Made by a program: the position numbers and the translations under genes
Origin: Halalkalibaculum roseum
Lineage (GTDB): Bacteria; Bacteroidota; Rhodothermia; Balneolales; Balneolaceae
Direction: 5' to 3'
DNA length: 64,000 nucleotides
NCBI RefSeq assembly: GCF_011059145.1
Contig: NZ_JAALLT010000001.1
Coordinates: 479,250-543,249, forward strand
In this document: positions 36,501 to 44,709 of the stretch, one piece after another
Position numbering within the stretch: the first letter of the stretch is position 1
Layout: each line of letters starts with the position of its first letter
Notes under the pieces: generated by a model
Database searches by the model: none
Told to the model about the DNA's origin: nothing
The model's input: only the letters and a program-made list of their open reading frames with translations

Positions 36501-36525
36501 GCTTCCGGAGCAGAGCACCGGAAGC
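36501..36525. repeat. R1 hairpin repeat
   Basis: Arms GCTTCCGG (36501-36508) and CCGGAAGC (36518-36525) around loop AGCAGAGCA. Identical arms occur at 56598-56622 and 57618-57642; inverted, shorter relatives (CGCCGCTCTGCTGCGG) are at 36558-36573 and 36978-36993. Confidence 0.75.
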
Positions 36526-36648
36526 AGAGAGGATTGATTCCGCAACAATTCTCTTTTCGCCGCTCTGCTGCGGAATGAATCGTGTCTCTCAAAGCACATA
36601 ATATACTGCATTTCACTGATTCTACTTTCATTTTGCTAAAGTATTAAT

Positions 36649-36840
36649 TGGTACTTTTGGGCGTCCAAAAGTACCACAAAAAACGCCGGACAGGGATTTG
36701 TTCGGCAGGGCACCGGTGTCGCTTGACGGTGTAAAAACAATGATCCGTAACTCTCAAAAACTTGTTTACAGGATCTCATCGGTGTGTTTTTACGCCCATC
36801 CGCCTACGCGTCCCCGTCGCAACCTCCTGCCTCACAACTC
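36649..36840. repeat. Degenerate dispersed element with 12-bp palindrome
   Basis: Begins with a stem of GGTACTTTTGG (36650-36660) and CCAAAAGTACC (36665-36675), loop GCGT, then continues through a GC-rich stretch holding GGTGTAAAAACA and an inverted-like GGTGTGTTTTTACG. Similar GTACTTTTGG-type elements are known to me from intergenic regions of other genomes; it encodes nothing recognisable here. Confidence 0.4.
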
Positions 36841-37018
36841 CAAAGCCGGTTATGGGTTAAACTTTACTTAATTGCTTCAGGTGCTATCCATCTTCACTAC
36901 ATTATACTTTTTGGAAGCAGAACACCCGGAACGGCTTAGGAAGAATGAAATCAGGATTGAAGAAGAGGGGTCATTTCGCCGCTCTGCTGCGGATTGAAAG
37001 ATTTTGGTTTACTCTCTC

Positions 37019-37840
37019 TTACTGTTCCAAAAGCATGGGGTTCGGATATTTGAAGCGGTAGTTCAGTTTATCTTTTAACTTGCGATTGGAAACAACCTTG
37101 TACTCTTTGTCGGTATCCTCGCTGAAAGTTGGGGGGACCAGGTCAAGGGCTTCCGCTGCTGAAGAATAATACATTTTACGTGGCGGGTGCCCGTCAGACA
37201 CGGCATTAAAAATCTCTCCTGTAATTTCCTCCTCAATAATCTGCTCAATGATACGGATGCAGTCATCGCGGTGAATAAGATTTACAGGAGCTTTTCCGCG
37301 ATTCAGGTTGGTCTTGCCGGCCATGTATTTGGCAGGGTGCCGATCGTAGCCGTAAAGTCCGCCGAAGCGAAGAACGGTAGTATTGAACTCGTCTGCATCC
37401 ATCAATAAGGATTCGGCACGAAGCAGGGCATTACCCGATTCTCTACCGGCCTCTCCCGCGATTGCGTCCGACTCTTCAACAACACCGGGGAGTTTAGGAT
37501 AAACCGATGTGGAGCTTACAAAAACCACCCGATTGATATCAGAAGACTTCAGGTGTTCTATGACCGATTGTATTTGGGCACCGTGATATTCAATGATATT
37601 GTCCCTTCCCCTTCCCGGAGGTATGTTCAATACCAAAACATCTGCATTCCAGAACGATTCACAATTCTCACAATTCAAATCGGGTTCAAGTGTCATTAAA
37701 TAGGCTTCAATACCTTTCTTTTCAAGTTTGGGAATTTTCGATTCGGTTGTGGTCGAGCCTTTAACGGTGTGATCTTTTTTTGACAGGCTTTCTGCAAGGG
37801 GCTCTCCCAGCCAGCCGCAACCCAAAACACTGATCTTCAT
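37019..37840 (-). CDS. yeeZ: YeeZ-like NAD(P)-dependent epimerase/dehydratase family protein
   Basis: A 273-residue extended SDR starting MKISVLGCGWLGEPLAESL, with VFVSSTSVYP and LRFGGLYGYDRHPAKYMAGK, HRDDCIRII and YRFKYPNP at the end. The order and spacing match E. coli YeeZ, whose substrate is not established. The in-frame codons upstream to 37879 are excluded because the Rossmann motif starts directly at the ATG at 37840. It has no operon partner. Confidence 0.8.
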   Translation of the reverse strand: MKISVLGCGWLGEPLAESLSKKDHTVKGSTTTESKIPKLEKKGIEAYLMTLEPDLNCENCESFWNADVLVLNIPPGRGRDNIIEYHGAQIQSVIEHLKSSDINRVVFVSSTSVYPKLPGVVEESDAIAGEAGRESGNALLRAESLLMDADEFNTTVLRFGGLYGYDRHPAKYMAGKTNLNRGKAPVNLIHRDDCIRIIEQIIEEEITGEIFNAVSDGHPPRKMYYSSAAEALDLVPPTFSEDTDKEYKVVSNRKLKDKLNYRFKYPNPMLLEQ

Positions 37841-37992
37841 AGATAAGGGGATAGAATTGAAATCTTTTAAAGCATCCAAATATCACAAAAATATCTTTCA
37901 AATTCATCTTCTCTTCGAGGTTTCCATTCGGAACAAGACCGCCTTCATCGATGTTTATACTATCTCAATAAATCGCAGTAAAACAAGCATTT

Positions 37993-38421
37993 ATGAAAAT
38001 TATTAAAACATTTGGCATCATAGTATTGTCATTTGCAATAATTACGGGATGCAGCCAGAAATCGGAAAATGAATCGGGATCCGCTGAGGAGATGACGGAA
38101 GAGGCTGCCAAGAAAATGGAAGCTGAATTTCAGGAAAATCGAGAGCAGTTTATTTCTGAAAGCCAGGCACGTCTTGATTCACTGGAAAATAAACTGACGG
38201 AAGTCGGAAAGGAAATCCAGGGAGAATCGGATGAAGCCCAACGTAAGATGGAAGCAACCTGGTCAAATCTCAAACAACAGACTGCAACCATACGCTCTAA
38301 TGTTGAGAAGCTCGAAAATGCTTCCCGTGAAAGCTGGGACAAGCTGAAGACCACAGCTGCCGAACAGATTGATTACCTGGAATCACAGCTTGCTGAAATG
38401 GAAAAAGAGCTTGAGTCTTGA
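37993..38421 (+). CDS. Coiled-coil lipoprotein
   Basis: A 142-residue lipoprotein (signal residues 1-19, lipobox FAIITGC). The mature part is almost purely helical and rich in Glu, Lys, Ala and Gln, with heptad-like coiled-coil spacing (QARLDSLENKLTEVG; EQIDYLESQLAEMEKEL). It resembles small stress-related periplasmic coiled-coil proteins such as the Sll1863 group, but the similarity is compositional. A bidirectional terminator follows. Confidence 0.65.
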   Translation: MKIIKTFGIIVLSFAIITGCSQKSENESGSAEEMTEEAAKKMEAEFQENREQFISESQARLDSLENKLTEVGKEIQGESDEAQRKMEATWSNLKQQTATIRSNVEKLENASRESWDKLKTTAAEQIDYLESQLAEMEKELES

Positions 38422-38456
38422 GCACTTCAGGTTTCCCTTTATAAATCTATAAAAAT

Positions 38457-38489
38457 AAAAAGGCTGCCTATTTTGAGGCAGCCTTTTTT
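38457..38489. terminator. Bidirectional terminator between the coiled-coil lipoprotein and pruA
   Basis: AGGCTGCCT (38461-38469) pairs with AGGCAGCCT (38476-38484) around loop ATTTTG, with A-run on the left and T-run on the right. It serves both converging genes. Confidence 0.88.
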
Positions 38490-38512
38490 ATGTGAGAATG
38501 TTTTCTCAATGA

Positions 38513-40144
38513 CTACTTTTCTCCCATGAACGGATAGGTCCAATCTTTGGGTGGATTCTGAGATTCTTTAATGGACCGCACAGAAATCCATCTCATAAGA
38601 TTGGCTGCACTGCCGGCTTTATCGTTAGTACCCGACTTGCGTGCACCACCAAAAGGCTGCTGATTGACAACCGCCGCAGTCGGTTTATCATTGATGTAGA
38701 AGTTACCTGCAGCCTGGTTTAGGTATTCTGCCATCTTATTGAGAGCATAGCGATCTTGCGAAAAGATGGCTCCGGTCAAGGCATAGGGTGATGTGGTATC
38801 ACAAAGTTCGAGTGTCTCATCAAACTTGTCATCTTCATAAACATATACGGTAAGAACCGGTCCGAAGATCTCCTCTTCCATGGTCTTGAACTTGGGATCA
38901 TGTGCCTGTACAAGGGTCGGTTCGATGAAATATCCTTCAGAGTCATCATAGCCACCGCCGATAAGTATTTCGGCATCGTCTGACTCCTTTGCATAGTCGA
39001 TATACTCGGTAATGCTGTCGAAGGCCTTCTGGTCAATAACAGCGGTCATGAAATTTCTAAAGTCCTCCGCTTCGCCCATTTTAATTTTTCCTACTTCCTC
39101 TGTGAACTTCTTCTTGAACTCGGGCCAAATAGATTCCGGAAGGTACATGCGGGATGCCGCAGAGCATTTTTGCCCCTGGTATTCATAAGCAGCTCTCAAG
39201 GCCGCAATAACGACGGCATCCACATCGGCAGACTTATGGGCAAAAATAAAGTCTTTACCGCCCGTCTCTCCGACGATACGCGGGTAGGTTCTATATTTTT
39301 TGATGTTGTCGGCTATGCTTTTCCAAAGGTGCTGGAAAGTACCCGTGGAGCCGGTAAAGTGAAGTCCGGATAGGTGCTCGCTATTTATAGCCGGGTTACC
39401 CACATCGGCGCCGTGGCCGGGCAGGAAATTAATTACGCCATCGGGCAGACCGGCTTCTTTCAGCATCTGCATGGCAAAATAGCTGGAGTAAACTGAAGTG
39501 GTAGCTGGTTTCCATAGTGATACATTTCCACAGAGGGCCGGAGCAGTGGGCAGGTTGACTGCAATGGAGCTGAAGTTAAAGGGCGTTACGGCGAAGACAA
39601 AGCCTTCAAGCGGCCGGTATTCGGAACGGTTCCACATGCCATCCGGTGAGTAGGGCTGATCTTTGTAAATTTCGGTCAGATAGTAAGCGTTGAACCGGAA
39701 GAAATCTGCCAGTTCTGCAATGGCATCAATTTCCGATTGGTAAGCAGTCTTTGATTGACCCAGCATCGTGGCTGCGTTCATCTTGTAGCGCCAGGGTCCG
39801 GAAAGCAGGTCGGCTGCCTTTTTGAAGATGGAAACGCGGTGTTCCCAGGGCATCGCCGCCCATTTTTTACGTGCTTCCAGAGCTGATTCGATGGCCATGT
39901 CTACTTCCTTTTCTCCACAAAGATGAACTGTTGCCAGCTTATGGCTATGGTTATGGGGAATATTCACGTCTTCTGTTCTCCCGGTCTTTACTTCCTTCCC
40001 ACCAATGATAGCCGGTATTTCAATAACCTGGGACTTCTGCCTCTCCAGCTCTTTTTTCAATTCTTTTCGCTCCGGAGTGCCGGGAGCATACGATTTTACC
40101 GGTTCATTCTTCGGTTCTCTGATCTCAAAATACGCGTTAGCCAT
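38513..40144 (-). CDS. pruA: L-glutamate gamma-semialdehyde dehydrogenase (P5C dehydrogenase)
   Basis: A 543-residue NAD-dependent aldehyde dehydrogenase that oxidises glutamate semialdehyde to glutamate in proline catabolism. It matches the P5CDH group: VTPFNFSSIAVNLPTAPALCGN, HFTGSTGTFQHLWK, ETGGKDFIFAH with the catalytic Glu, and the nucleophilic Cys in YEYQGQKCSAASRMYLP. C-terminal NDKPTAAVVNQQPFGGARKSGTN is characteristic. No proline dehydrogenase domain or gene is adjacent, so it is the monofunctional form with PutA's first function elsewhere. Confidence 0.94.
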   Translation of the reverse strand: MANAYFEIREPKNEPVKSYAPGTPERKELKKELERQKSQVIEIPAIIGGKEVKTGRTEDVNIPHNHSHKLATVHLCGEKEVDMAIESALEARKKWAAMPWEHRVSIFKKAADLLSGPWRYKMNAATMLGQSKTAYQSEIDAIAELADFFRFNAYYLTEIYKDQPYSPDGMWNRSEYRPLEGFVFAVTPFNFSSIAVNLPTAPALCGNVSLWKPATTSVYSSYFAMQMLKEAGLPDGVINFLPGHGADVGNPAINSEHLSGLHFTGSTGTFQHLWKSIADNIKKYRTYPRIVGETGGKDFIFAHKSADVDAVVIAALRAAYEYQGQKCSAASRMYLPESIWPEFKKKFTEEVGKIKMGEAEDFRNFMTAVIDQKAFDSITEYIDYAKESDDAEILIGGGYDDSEGYFIEPTLVQAHDPKFKTMEEEIFGPVLTVYVYEDDKFDETLELCDTTSPYALTGAIFSQDRYALNKMAEYLNQAAGNFYINDKPTAAVVNQQPFGGARKSGTNDKAGSAANLMRWISVRSIKESQNPPKDWTYPFMGEK

Positions 40145-40258
40145 AATTGAATACTTTTTTGTTTAGTGATAAATCAATTCAAATTACTATCCGGAAATTG
40201 TCAGCCTTGAAAGTATGAAATATTTTCCTGAAAAATTATGCTATAAACTCTACTAATG

Positions 40259-41614
40259 TCATCCCTTCAATAACGAGACGGCTTTTTCTGCCGTTTCAAT
40301 TCCATTAGTTATGCAGTCCGGTACGGAGACTCCACCGCGGATATTTCCTGTAATGAAAAGACTCGGAAAGTTACTTTCTATCATCTTCATGGTATCCAAA
40401 AAGGTATCATAGTCGACTTCATATTGAGGGATGGCATTTTTCCAGTAGGTGTGATCGGTAAAGACCGGAGTTCCGGAAATCCCCAGTAAGCGGTCGAGTT
40501 CATGCTGAACTTTTTCTATCAAATCATCTTTTTCAAGATGCGCCAGTTCGGGATACCTGGATCCCCCGATAAAGGTGGTCAGCAAGGCATGGTCCTCCGG
40601 CGCACGGCCTGGAAAGAGACTGGAAGAGAAGAGGGTACCCAAAATCTTAAAATCTTCGACTTCCGGCACCAGCAATCCGAATCCGTCAAGGGCATGCTGT
40701 ACCTGATCTTTTTTGTAACCCAGATGGATGATGCTCATCGGAGCGTATGGAATATCTTTTAGTTTTTCCGTAAAAGGTGCGGCTAGTACTTCCTGCATCA
40801 CGTAAGAAAGGGCATGCGCGGGCAGGCAGGATATGATAAGGTCATGTTCTGCACGGTCATGATCATCAAATTGCAATTGCCACTTGTTATTCGAGTATTG
40901 AATCTGACTGATGCTGTGGTTTAGTTTCAAAGAGTTGCCCAGCTTTTTACTCAACTTTTGAGTAAGGGCATTTAATCCGCCTTCAAAAGATATGAGTGCT
41001 TTCCTGGCAGACGATTTCCTGTCGCTCTTAAGCATGCCCTTGGTTATTGAGCCGTAGTTTTGCTCCAGCTTAAAGAGCTTATTGAATGTGTGTTTTATGG
41101 AAAGCTTCTCGGGATCGCCGGCATAAATTCCGGCTACAAAAGGGTTTATTGCATAGTCAACCACCTCCTTGCCGAATCGTCGCTTCATGAACGCCGCAAT
41201 GCTCTCGTCATCCTTCTCAATACCGCGGATAAAGGGCTCCTTGAAGAGCCGGAATTTGGCGGAAGCTGAGAAAAGATCCGTTGAGATGAAATCCCAGAGG
41301 GACATGGGGAGTGGCTTCGGCACGCCGTTTCTTACGATGAATCGCTTACGGGCTTCGCGGTTCGCTTCCATCATTTTGGAATTCAGATCCAATTCATCGA
41401 TCAGGTCCCACACTTTTTCCGTACGAACCATTAGGGTGTTTGGCCCATGCTCCGTGAGCCAGTCACCGGTTTGCACGGTACGTATGGATCCGCCAGCCAT
41501 ATCCCTCTTTTCGTAGACCGTAACATCAACTCCATTCCTGGAAAGTTTGTAGGCAGCGCAAAGTCCCGTTATACCTGCTCCCAGCACTCCTACCGATGAT
41601 TTATTGTTAGTCAT
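40259..41614 (-). CDS. hemG: Protoporphyrinogen oxidase (HemY-type flavoprotein)
   Basis: FAD enzyme that oxidises protoporphyrinogen IX to protoporphyrin IX using O2, the step before HemH. N-terminal dinucleotide fold GVLGAGITGLCAAYKL, then GGSIRTVQTGDWLTEHGPNTL typical of the family, FVAGIYAGDPEKLS in the middle and NIRGGVSVPDCITNGIETA at the C-terminal FAD site. The length of 451 residues is normal. It is the HemY/PPOX type, often labelled hemG in databases, and is unrelated to E. coli HemG. It lies 11 kb from the other heme genes, divergent from an iron-binding lipoprotein with a shared palindrome at 41643-41667. Confidence 0.93.
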   Translation of the reverse strand: MTNNKSSVGVLGAGITGLCAAYKLSRNGVDVTVYEKRDMAGGSIRTVQTGDWLTEHGPNTLMVRTEKVWDLIDELDLNSKMMEANREARKRFIVRNGVPKPLPMSLWDFISTDLFSASAKFRLFKEPFIRGIEKDDESIAAFMKRRFGKEVVDYAINPFVAGIYAGDPEKLSIKHTFNKLFKLEQNYGSITKGMLKSDRKSSARKALISFEGGLNALTQKLSKKLGNSLKLNHSISQIQYSNNKWQLQFDDHDRAEHDLIISCLPAHALSYVMQEVLAAPFTEKLKDIPYAPMSIIHLGYKKDQVQHALDGFGLLVPEVEDFKILGTLFSSSLFPGRAPEDHALLTTFIGGSRYPELAHLEKDDLIEKVQHELDRLLGISGTPVFTDHTYWKNAIPQYEVDYDTFLDTMKMIESNFPSLFITGNIRGGVSVPDCITNGIETAEKAVSLLKG

Positions 41615-41642
41615 TCTGAAAGAAATTCAATACATTTGGTGC

Positions 41643-41667
41643 CTTACTTAGAATTAATCTAAGTAAG
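41643..41667. promoter_or_regulatory. Fur/Irr-like palindrome between hemG and the iron-binding lipoprotein gene
   Basis: Ten-base arms CTTACTTAGA (41643-41652) and TCTAAGTAAG (41658-41667) around ATTAA. The core TTAGAATTAATCTAA differs by one base from the 7-1-7 form TTAGAAT-N-ATTCTAA seen intact at 42864-42878. It lies 28 bases before hemG and 75 before the divergent gene, fitting a shared operator. Confidence 0.6.
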
Positions 41668-41742
41668 CATTGTGCGATTTCGTCCGCATTATAAGCTCTA
41701 ATGATAAAGCTGGATTATTAATACTAAGTGAAGATTGCGTTT

Positions 41743-42807
41743 ATGAACACTCTAAAAACACTTTTGTCTGTCTGCTTGGCGTTACTTGTATCGCTGAGTA
41801 TTGTTTCCTGTTCTCAAGAATCGGCCGATGAACTCATAGTCTATTCCGGTCGCAGCCAAGCCCTGGTCGATGATCTGGTTGATCAATTTAAGAAAGAGAC
41901 CGGCGCCAACATTAAGGTTCGATACGGCAACGATGCCGAATTGCTTGCCATCCTAAATGAGGAGGGTGATAAAAGTCCCGCCGATGTGATCTGGGCCAAC
42001 ACAACTGGGGCCTTATCCAATGCCACTGAACAGGACCTTCTGACTACCTTGCCTGATTCTCTGCTTGCAAAGCCGGCAGCTTATAGTTCTACTTCAGGAA
42101 AATGGATACCCATTACGGTGCGATTCAGAGTGATGGTGTACAATCCGGATAATGTAGACCCTTCCGACCTGCCTGCCTCCGTGATGGATCTGCCGGATAT
42201 GGAAGAATTTGAAGGCCGGGTAGGATGGACACCGACCTATTCAAGCTTTTACGATTTTATTACAGCTATGCGTATTACTCAGGGAGAGGAGGACACCCGA
42301 AGATGGCTGCTGAAGATGCAGCAACTGAACCCCAAAGCATATAATTCGAATACTCCGATGGTACAGGGTGTAGCAGCTGGGGAAATTGATATCGCGCTTA
42401 CCAACCACTACTACCCCATTCAAATGAAGTATGGAGGAGCTGAAGGGTACTTCGAGGGTTATGAGCATTACGGACAGCCGGAACCTGATCCGGAAGCTAA
42501 TTATGAAACCTATCATTTTGAAGAAGGAGACATCGGAAACCTGGCGCTGGTTACGGGAGCCGGACAGCTAAAAACAGCTGATAATGCTGAACTGGCACAA
42601 CAGTTTCTGAGCTTTTTACTCTCTAAGGAAGCCCAGGAATATGCAGCTAGGTCCGTTAACGAATATCCTGTAACCAAAGGAGTAAACCTGCCGGAATTCA
42701 TGCTGGATGAGGAAGAAGCATTTGAGCTAAGTCCGGACTATAATTATGAGCAACTTCAGCAGCTGGAAGAAACACTAAATCTGCTACGAGAAGCCGGACT
42801 TATATAA
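41743..42807 (+). CDS. Ferric-iron-type ABC transporter substrate-binding lipoprotein
   Basis: A 354-residue extracytoplasmic binding protein of the FbpA/FutA-like type (family 1 iron-binding). Lipoprotein signal with SLSIVSC; mature start DELIVYSGRSQALVDDLVDQFKKETG is typical of this class (normally VYSGR/VYSAR). It continues with VRYGNDAELLAILNEEG, ADVIWANTTGAL and the C-terminal block NEYPVTKGV. The family binds Fe(III) through Tyr residues; a GYEHYGQ-type and a Tyr-rich tail (SPDYNYEQL) are present. No permease or ATPase gene follows, so it may serve a transporter elsewhere. An upstream GTG at 41728 is an alternative start. Confidence 0.85.
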   Translation: MNTLKTLLSVCLALLVSLSIVSCSQESADELIVYSGRSQALVDDLVDQFKKETGANIKVRYGNDAELLAILNEEGDKSPADVIWANTTGALSNATEQDLLTTLPDSLLAKPAAYSSTSGKWIPITVRFRVMVYNPDNVDPSDLPASVMDLPDMEEFEGRVGWTPTYSSFYDFITAMRITQGEEDTRRWLLKMQQLNPKAYNSNTPMVQGVAAGEIDIALTNHYYPIQMKYGGAEGYFEGYEHYGQPEPDPEANYETYHFEEGDIGNLALVTGAGQLKTADNAELAQQFLSFLLSKEAQEYAARSVNEYPVTKGVNLPEFMLDEEEAFELSPDYNYEQLQQLEETLNLLREAGLI

Positions 42808-42860
42808 TCAAAATGAGGCCTGATTATCTGTTTGGGGCATAATAATGATGTTGATTACAC

Positions 42861-42881
42861 TATTTAGAATTATTCTAAATA
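42861..42881. promoter_or_regulatory. Perfect Fur/Irr-type box upstream of the porin promoter
   Basis: Twenty-one-base perfect palindrome with core TTTAGAATTATTCTAAA (42863-42879). It fits both the 7-1-7 Fur-family layout (TTAGAAT-T-ATTCTAA) and exactly the Irr ICE consensus TTTAGAA-N3-TTCTAAA. It ends 4 bases before a TTGACA -35. Confidence 0.7.
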
Positions 42882-42885
42882 ATTA

Positions 42886-42914
42886 TTGACATCAGGATTA
42901 GTGCTCCTTAACTT
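42886..42914 (+). promoter_or_regulatory. Probable promoter of the porin gene
   Basis: TTGACA (42886-42891), a 17-base spacer, and a weak -10 TAACTT (42909-42914). It is flanked by palindromes on both sides (42861-42881 and 42920-42936), a layout expected of an iron-controlled promoter. The start of transcription would be near 42920. Confidence 0.5.
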
Positions 42915-42919
42915 AGTTC

Positions 42920-42936
42920 CGTTCTAAATTAGAACG
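42920..42936. promoter_or_regulatory. Second palindrome at the porin transcription start
   Basis: Perfect 17-base palindrome CGTTCTAAATTAGAACG with the same half-site (TTAGAAC/GTTCTAA) as the upstream box but facing outward. It sits at the predicted start point, where a bound repressor would block RNA polymerase. Confidence 0.55.
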
Positions 42937-42970
42937 AACAAAAATAATCACTAAATCTAAGAATTGTTTC

Positions 42971-44092
42971 ATGGGCTGTCTCAAAAAAGTATCCTTCCTA
43001 TTACTCCTATCTTTTTTTATTTCACAACATGCTAATGCGCAACAAGGGCAGGGAGCAACCATAGGTGGCTATGGTGAGCTTCACTACAATGATGTTACTT
43101 ATAACGCCAATGGGGACCAGGGACCCGGCGAATTCGATTTTCATCGCTTCATCCTGTATGCCGGTTATGATTTTAACGACTGGATTGCGTTCCGTTCAGA
43201 GTTGGAAATTGAACATACCTTCGTTAATGACGGACAGGGAGAAGTAGCACTGGAACAGGCATATGTCGATTTGCGCTACAAGCCTGAACTGGGTGTTCGA
43301 GCCGGTATTATGCTGGTGCCTGTAGGCATTGTCAATCCCATCCATGAACCACCTACATTCAATGGCGTTGAGCGACCGAATGTAGAAAAATATATCATAC
43401 CCAGTACCTGGAGAGAATCCGGTATTGGTATTTATGGGAGAACCAGATCCGGACTCAGTTATGAAGCGTATCTGATGGCAGGTCTTGACGCCTCCGGAAT
43501 AACCGGAGATGAAGGCATCCGAGGCGCACGGCAAAAAGCTTACGAATCGTCCACCGATAACTGGGCACTGACCGGTCGTCTTGACTACAGAGCTAATCTG
43601 AACCTTACAGTCGGAGCCTCTTACTTTTACTCTGATCTCTCCACCGACAGCCAATTCGGTAATGCCATGGAGGGAGCAAGGATCAATATGATTGAAGGTC
43701 ACGCTATTTATACAAATAGCGGATTTGAAGCACGTCTGCTTGCTGTATATAGTGGAATTTCAAATGCCGAGGACGTTAACAATGTATTCGGCAATGATAT
43801 CGGTGAAAGCCAATACGGCGGGTATCTCGAAGCCGGTTACGACTTGTTACGTCTGAGTGATGCCGATACCGAACAACAGCTTATATTGTTTGCACGTGGG
43901 GAAGTATATGACACCCAACTCTCAACCGCGAATATTATTGACAATGCGGAAAACGAGCGTCATGAATACACCTTTGGCTTCACCTATAAGCCGGCACCGA
44001 GAGTCGCTTTTAAAGCCGATTATCAATTACTGCAGTCAGCTGGTATAAAGGATATCCAGCAACTTAATTTTGGAGTGGGCTATAACTTCTAA
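42971..44092 (+). CDS. Outer-membrane porin
   Basis: A 373-residue protein with a Sec signal (residues 1-24, ending NANAQ). The mature protein begins with GATIGGYGELHYND and has the alternating beta strands and terminal aromatic residue (GVGYNF) of a 16-stranded-type barrel, in the style of phosphate-selective/OprP-like porins of Bacteroidota. It has its own iron-type promoter and a terminator directly downstream. The substrate is not evident; regulation suggests a role in metal or ferric-complex uptake, which is inference. Confidence 0.8.
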   Translation: MGCLKKVSFLLLLSFFISQHANAQQGQGATIGGYGELHYNDVTYNANGDQGPGEFDFHRFILYAGYDFNDWIAFRSELEIEHTFVNDGQGEVALEQAYVDLRYKPELGVRAGIMLVPVGIVNPIHEPPTFNGVERPNVEKYIIPSTWRESGIGIYGRTRSGLSYEAYLMAGLDASGITGDEGIRGARQKAYESSTDNWALTGRLDYRANLNLTVGASYFYSDLSTDSQFGNAMEGARINMIEGHAIYTNSGFEARLLAVYSGISNAEDVNNVFGNDIGESQYGGYLEAGYDLLRLSDADTEQQLILFARGEVYDTQLSTANIIDNAENERHEYTFGFTYKPAPRVAFKADYQLLQSAGIKDIQQLNFGVGYNF

Positions 44093-44104
44093 ACTATTAT
44101 TTTG

Positions 44105-44136
44105 AAGGGAGAATTTGTAATAGATTCTCCCTTTTT
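44105..44136 (+). terminator. Intrinsic terminator between porin and FMN-binding gene
   Basis: AAGGGAGAAT (44105-44114) pairs perfectly with ATTCTCCCTT (44124-44133) followed by a T-rich run. It lies only 13 bases before the FMN-binding protein start, so that gene must be reached by read-through or has a promoter inside the porin gene. Confidence 0.8.
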
Positions 44137-44148
44137 ATTTTTGACCGT

Positions 44149-44709
44149 ATGATTCCGTTAAGAAAACTTGTTTTTGCAGTTTGTATTCTGGGAGTGCTTC
44201 CATTTTCTGGGTATGCCCAGGTTGCTCCGGACAAGGTAAAAAGCGCCAAGCTAACGGAGTCGATTGAAGCGGTTACGGGTTCAAAACAAGCACCGTCCTG
44301 GAATACAATCCTGGTGCCTGCCGAATCAAAGGATCCCATCAAGAAAGAATTCAAGCTCAAAAGAAGCATCCCTGACAGCATCCATGTGGGAGTCGTGGAG
44401 AATGGCGAATCAAAGACTTTTATTATTCCTGATATCGCGCCCAGCAAATCAGAGAAGTTTTCTTACGTACTGTATGTCAACTCCAACAAGGAGATTATAG
44501 ATATTGATGTGTTGACATACCGGGAAAGCTACGGGTATGAGATAGATTATCCCTTTTTTAGAAAACAATTCAAGGGGATGGATGAAGCCGAAGAAATTAG
44601 ATTCAATAGGTCCATCCAAAATATAAGCGGTGCTACCATATCTGCCAGAAACATTACCAATGCTGTTCATGATCTCATGCTTATCGTAAACAGAGTGGGG
44701 TTAGAGTAA
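44149..44709 (+). CDS. Exported FMN-binding protein with a flavinylation motif
   Basis: A 186-residue protein with a signal peptide (residues 1-24, SGYAQ) and a single FMN_bind domain. The acceptor motif is NI-SGAT-ISARN with Thr163, the residue that ApbE would link covalently to FMN through a phosphoester bond. VLYVNSNKEIIDIDVLTYRESYGYEI is the typical central strand and helix of the domain. The apbE gene lies two genes downstream, and its presence supports covalent flavin attachment. The stop codon overlaps the next start (TAATG), so translation is coupled. Likely role: extracytoplasmic one- or two-electron carrier. Confidence 0.88.
   Translation: MIPLRKLVFAVCILGVLPFSGYAQVAPDKVKSAKLTESIEAVTGSKQAPSWNTILVPAESKDPIKKEFKLKRSIPDSIHVGVVENGESKTFIIPDIAPSKSEKFSYVLYVNSNKEIIDIDVLTYRESYGYEIDYPFFRKQFKGMDEAEEIRFNRSIQNISGATISARNITNAVHDLMLIVNRVGLE

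Larger units (their letters stand above)
36320..37018. other. 700-base gene-free stretch with repeats
   Basis: No plausible gene. It contains several R1-family hairpins (36453-36477 degenerate, 36501-36525, 36558-36573, 36978-36993), and a different palindrome-bearing element at 36649-36840. The repeats resemble those at 56.5-57.7 kb. Confidence 0.7.

Noticed and set aside
36649-36840. Possible insertion-sequence remnant
   Set aside because: There is a palindrome but no transposase frame or target duplication, so it is listed only as a dispersed repeat.
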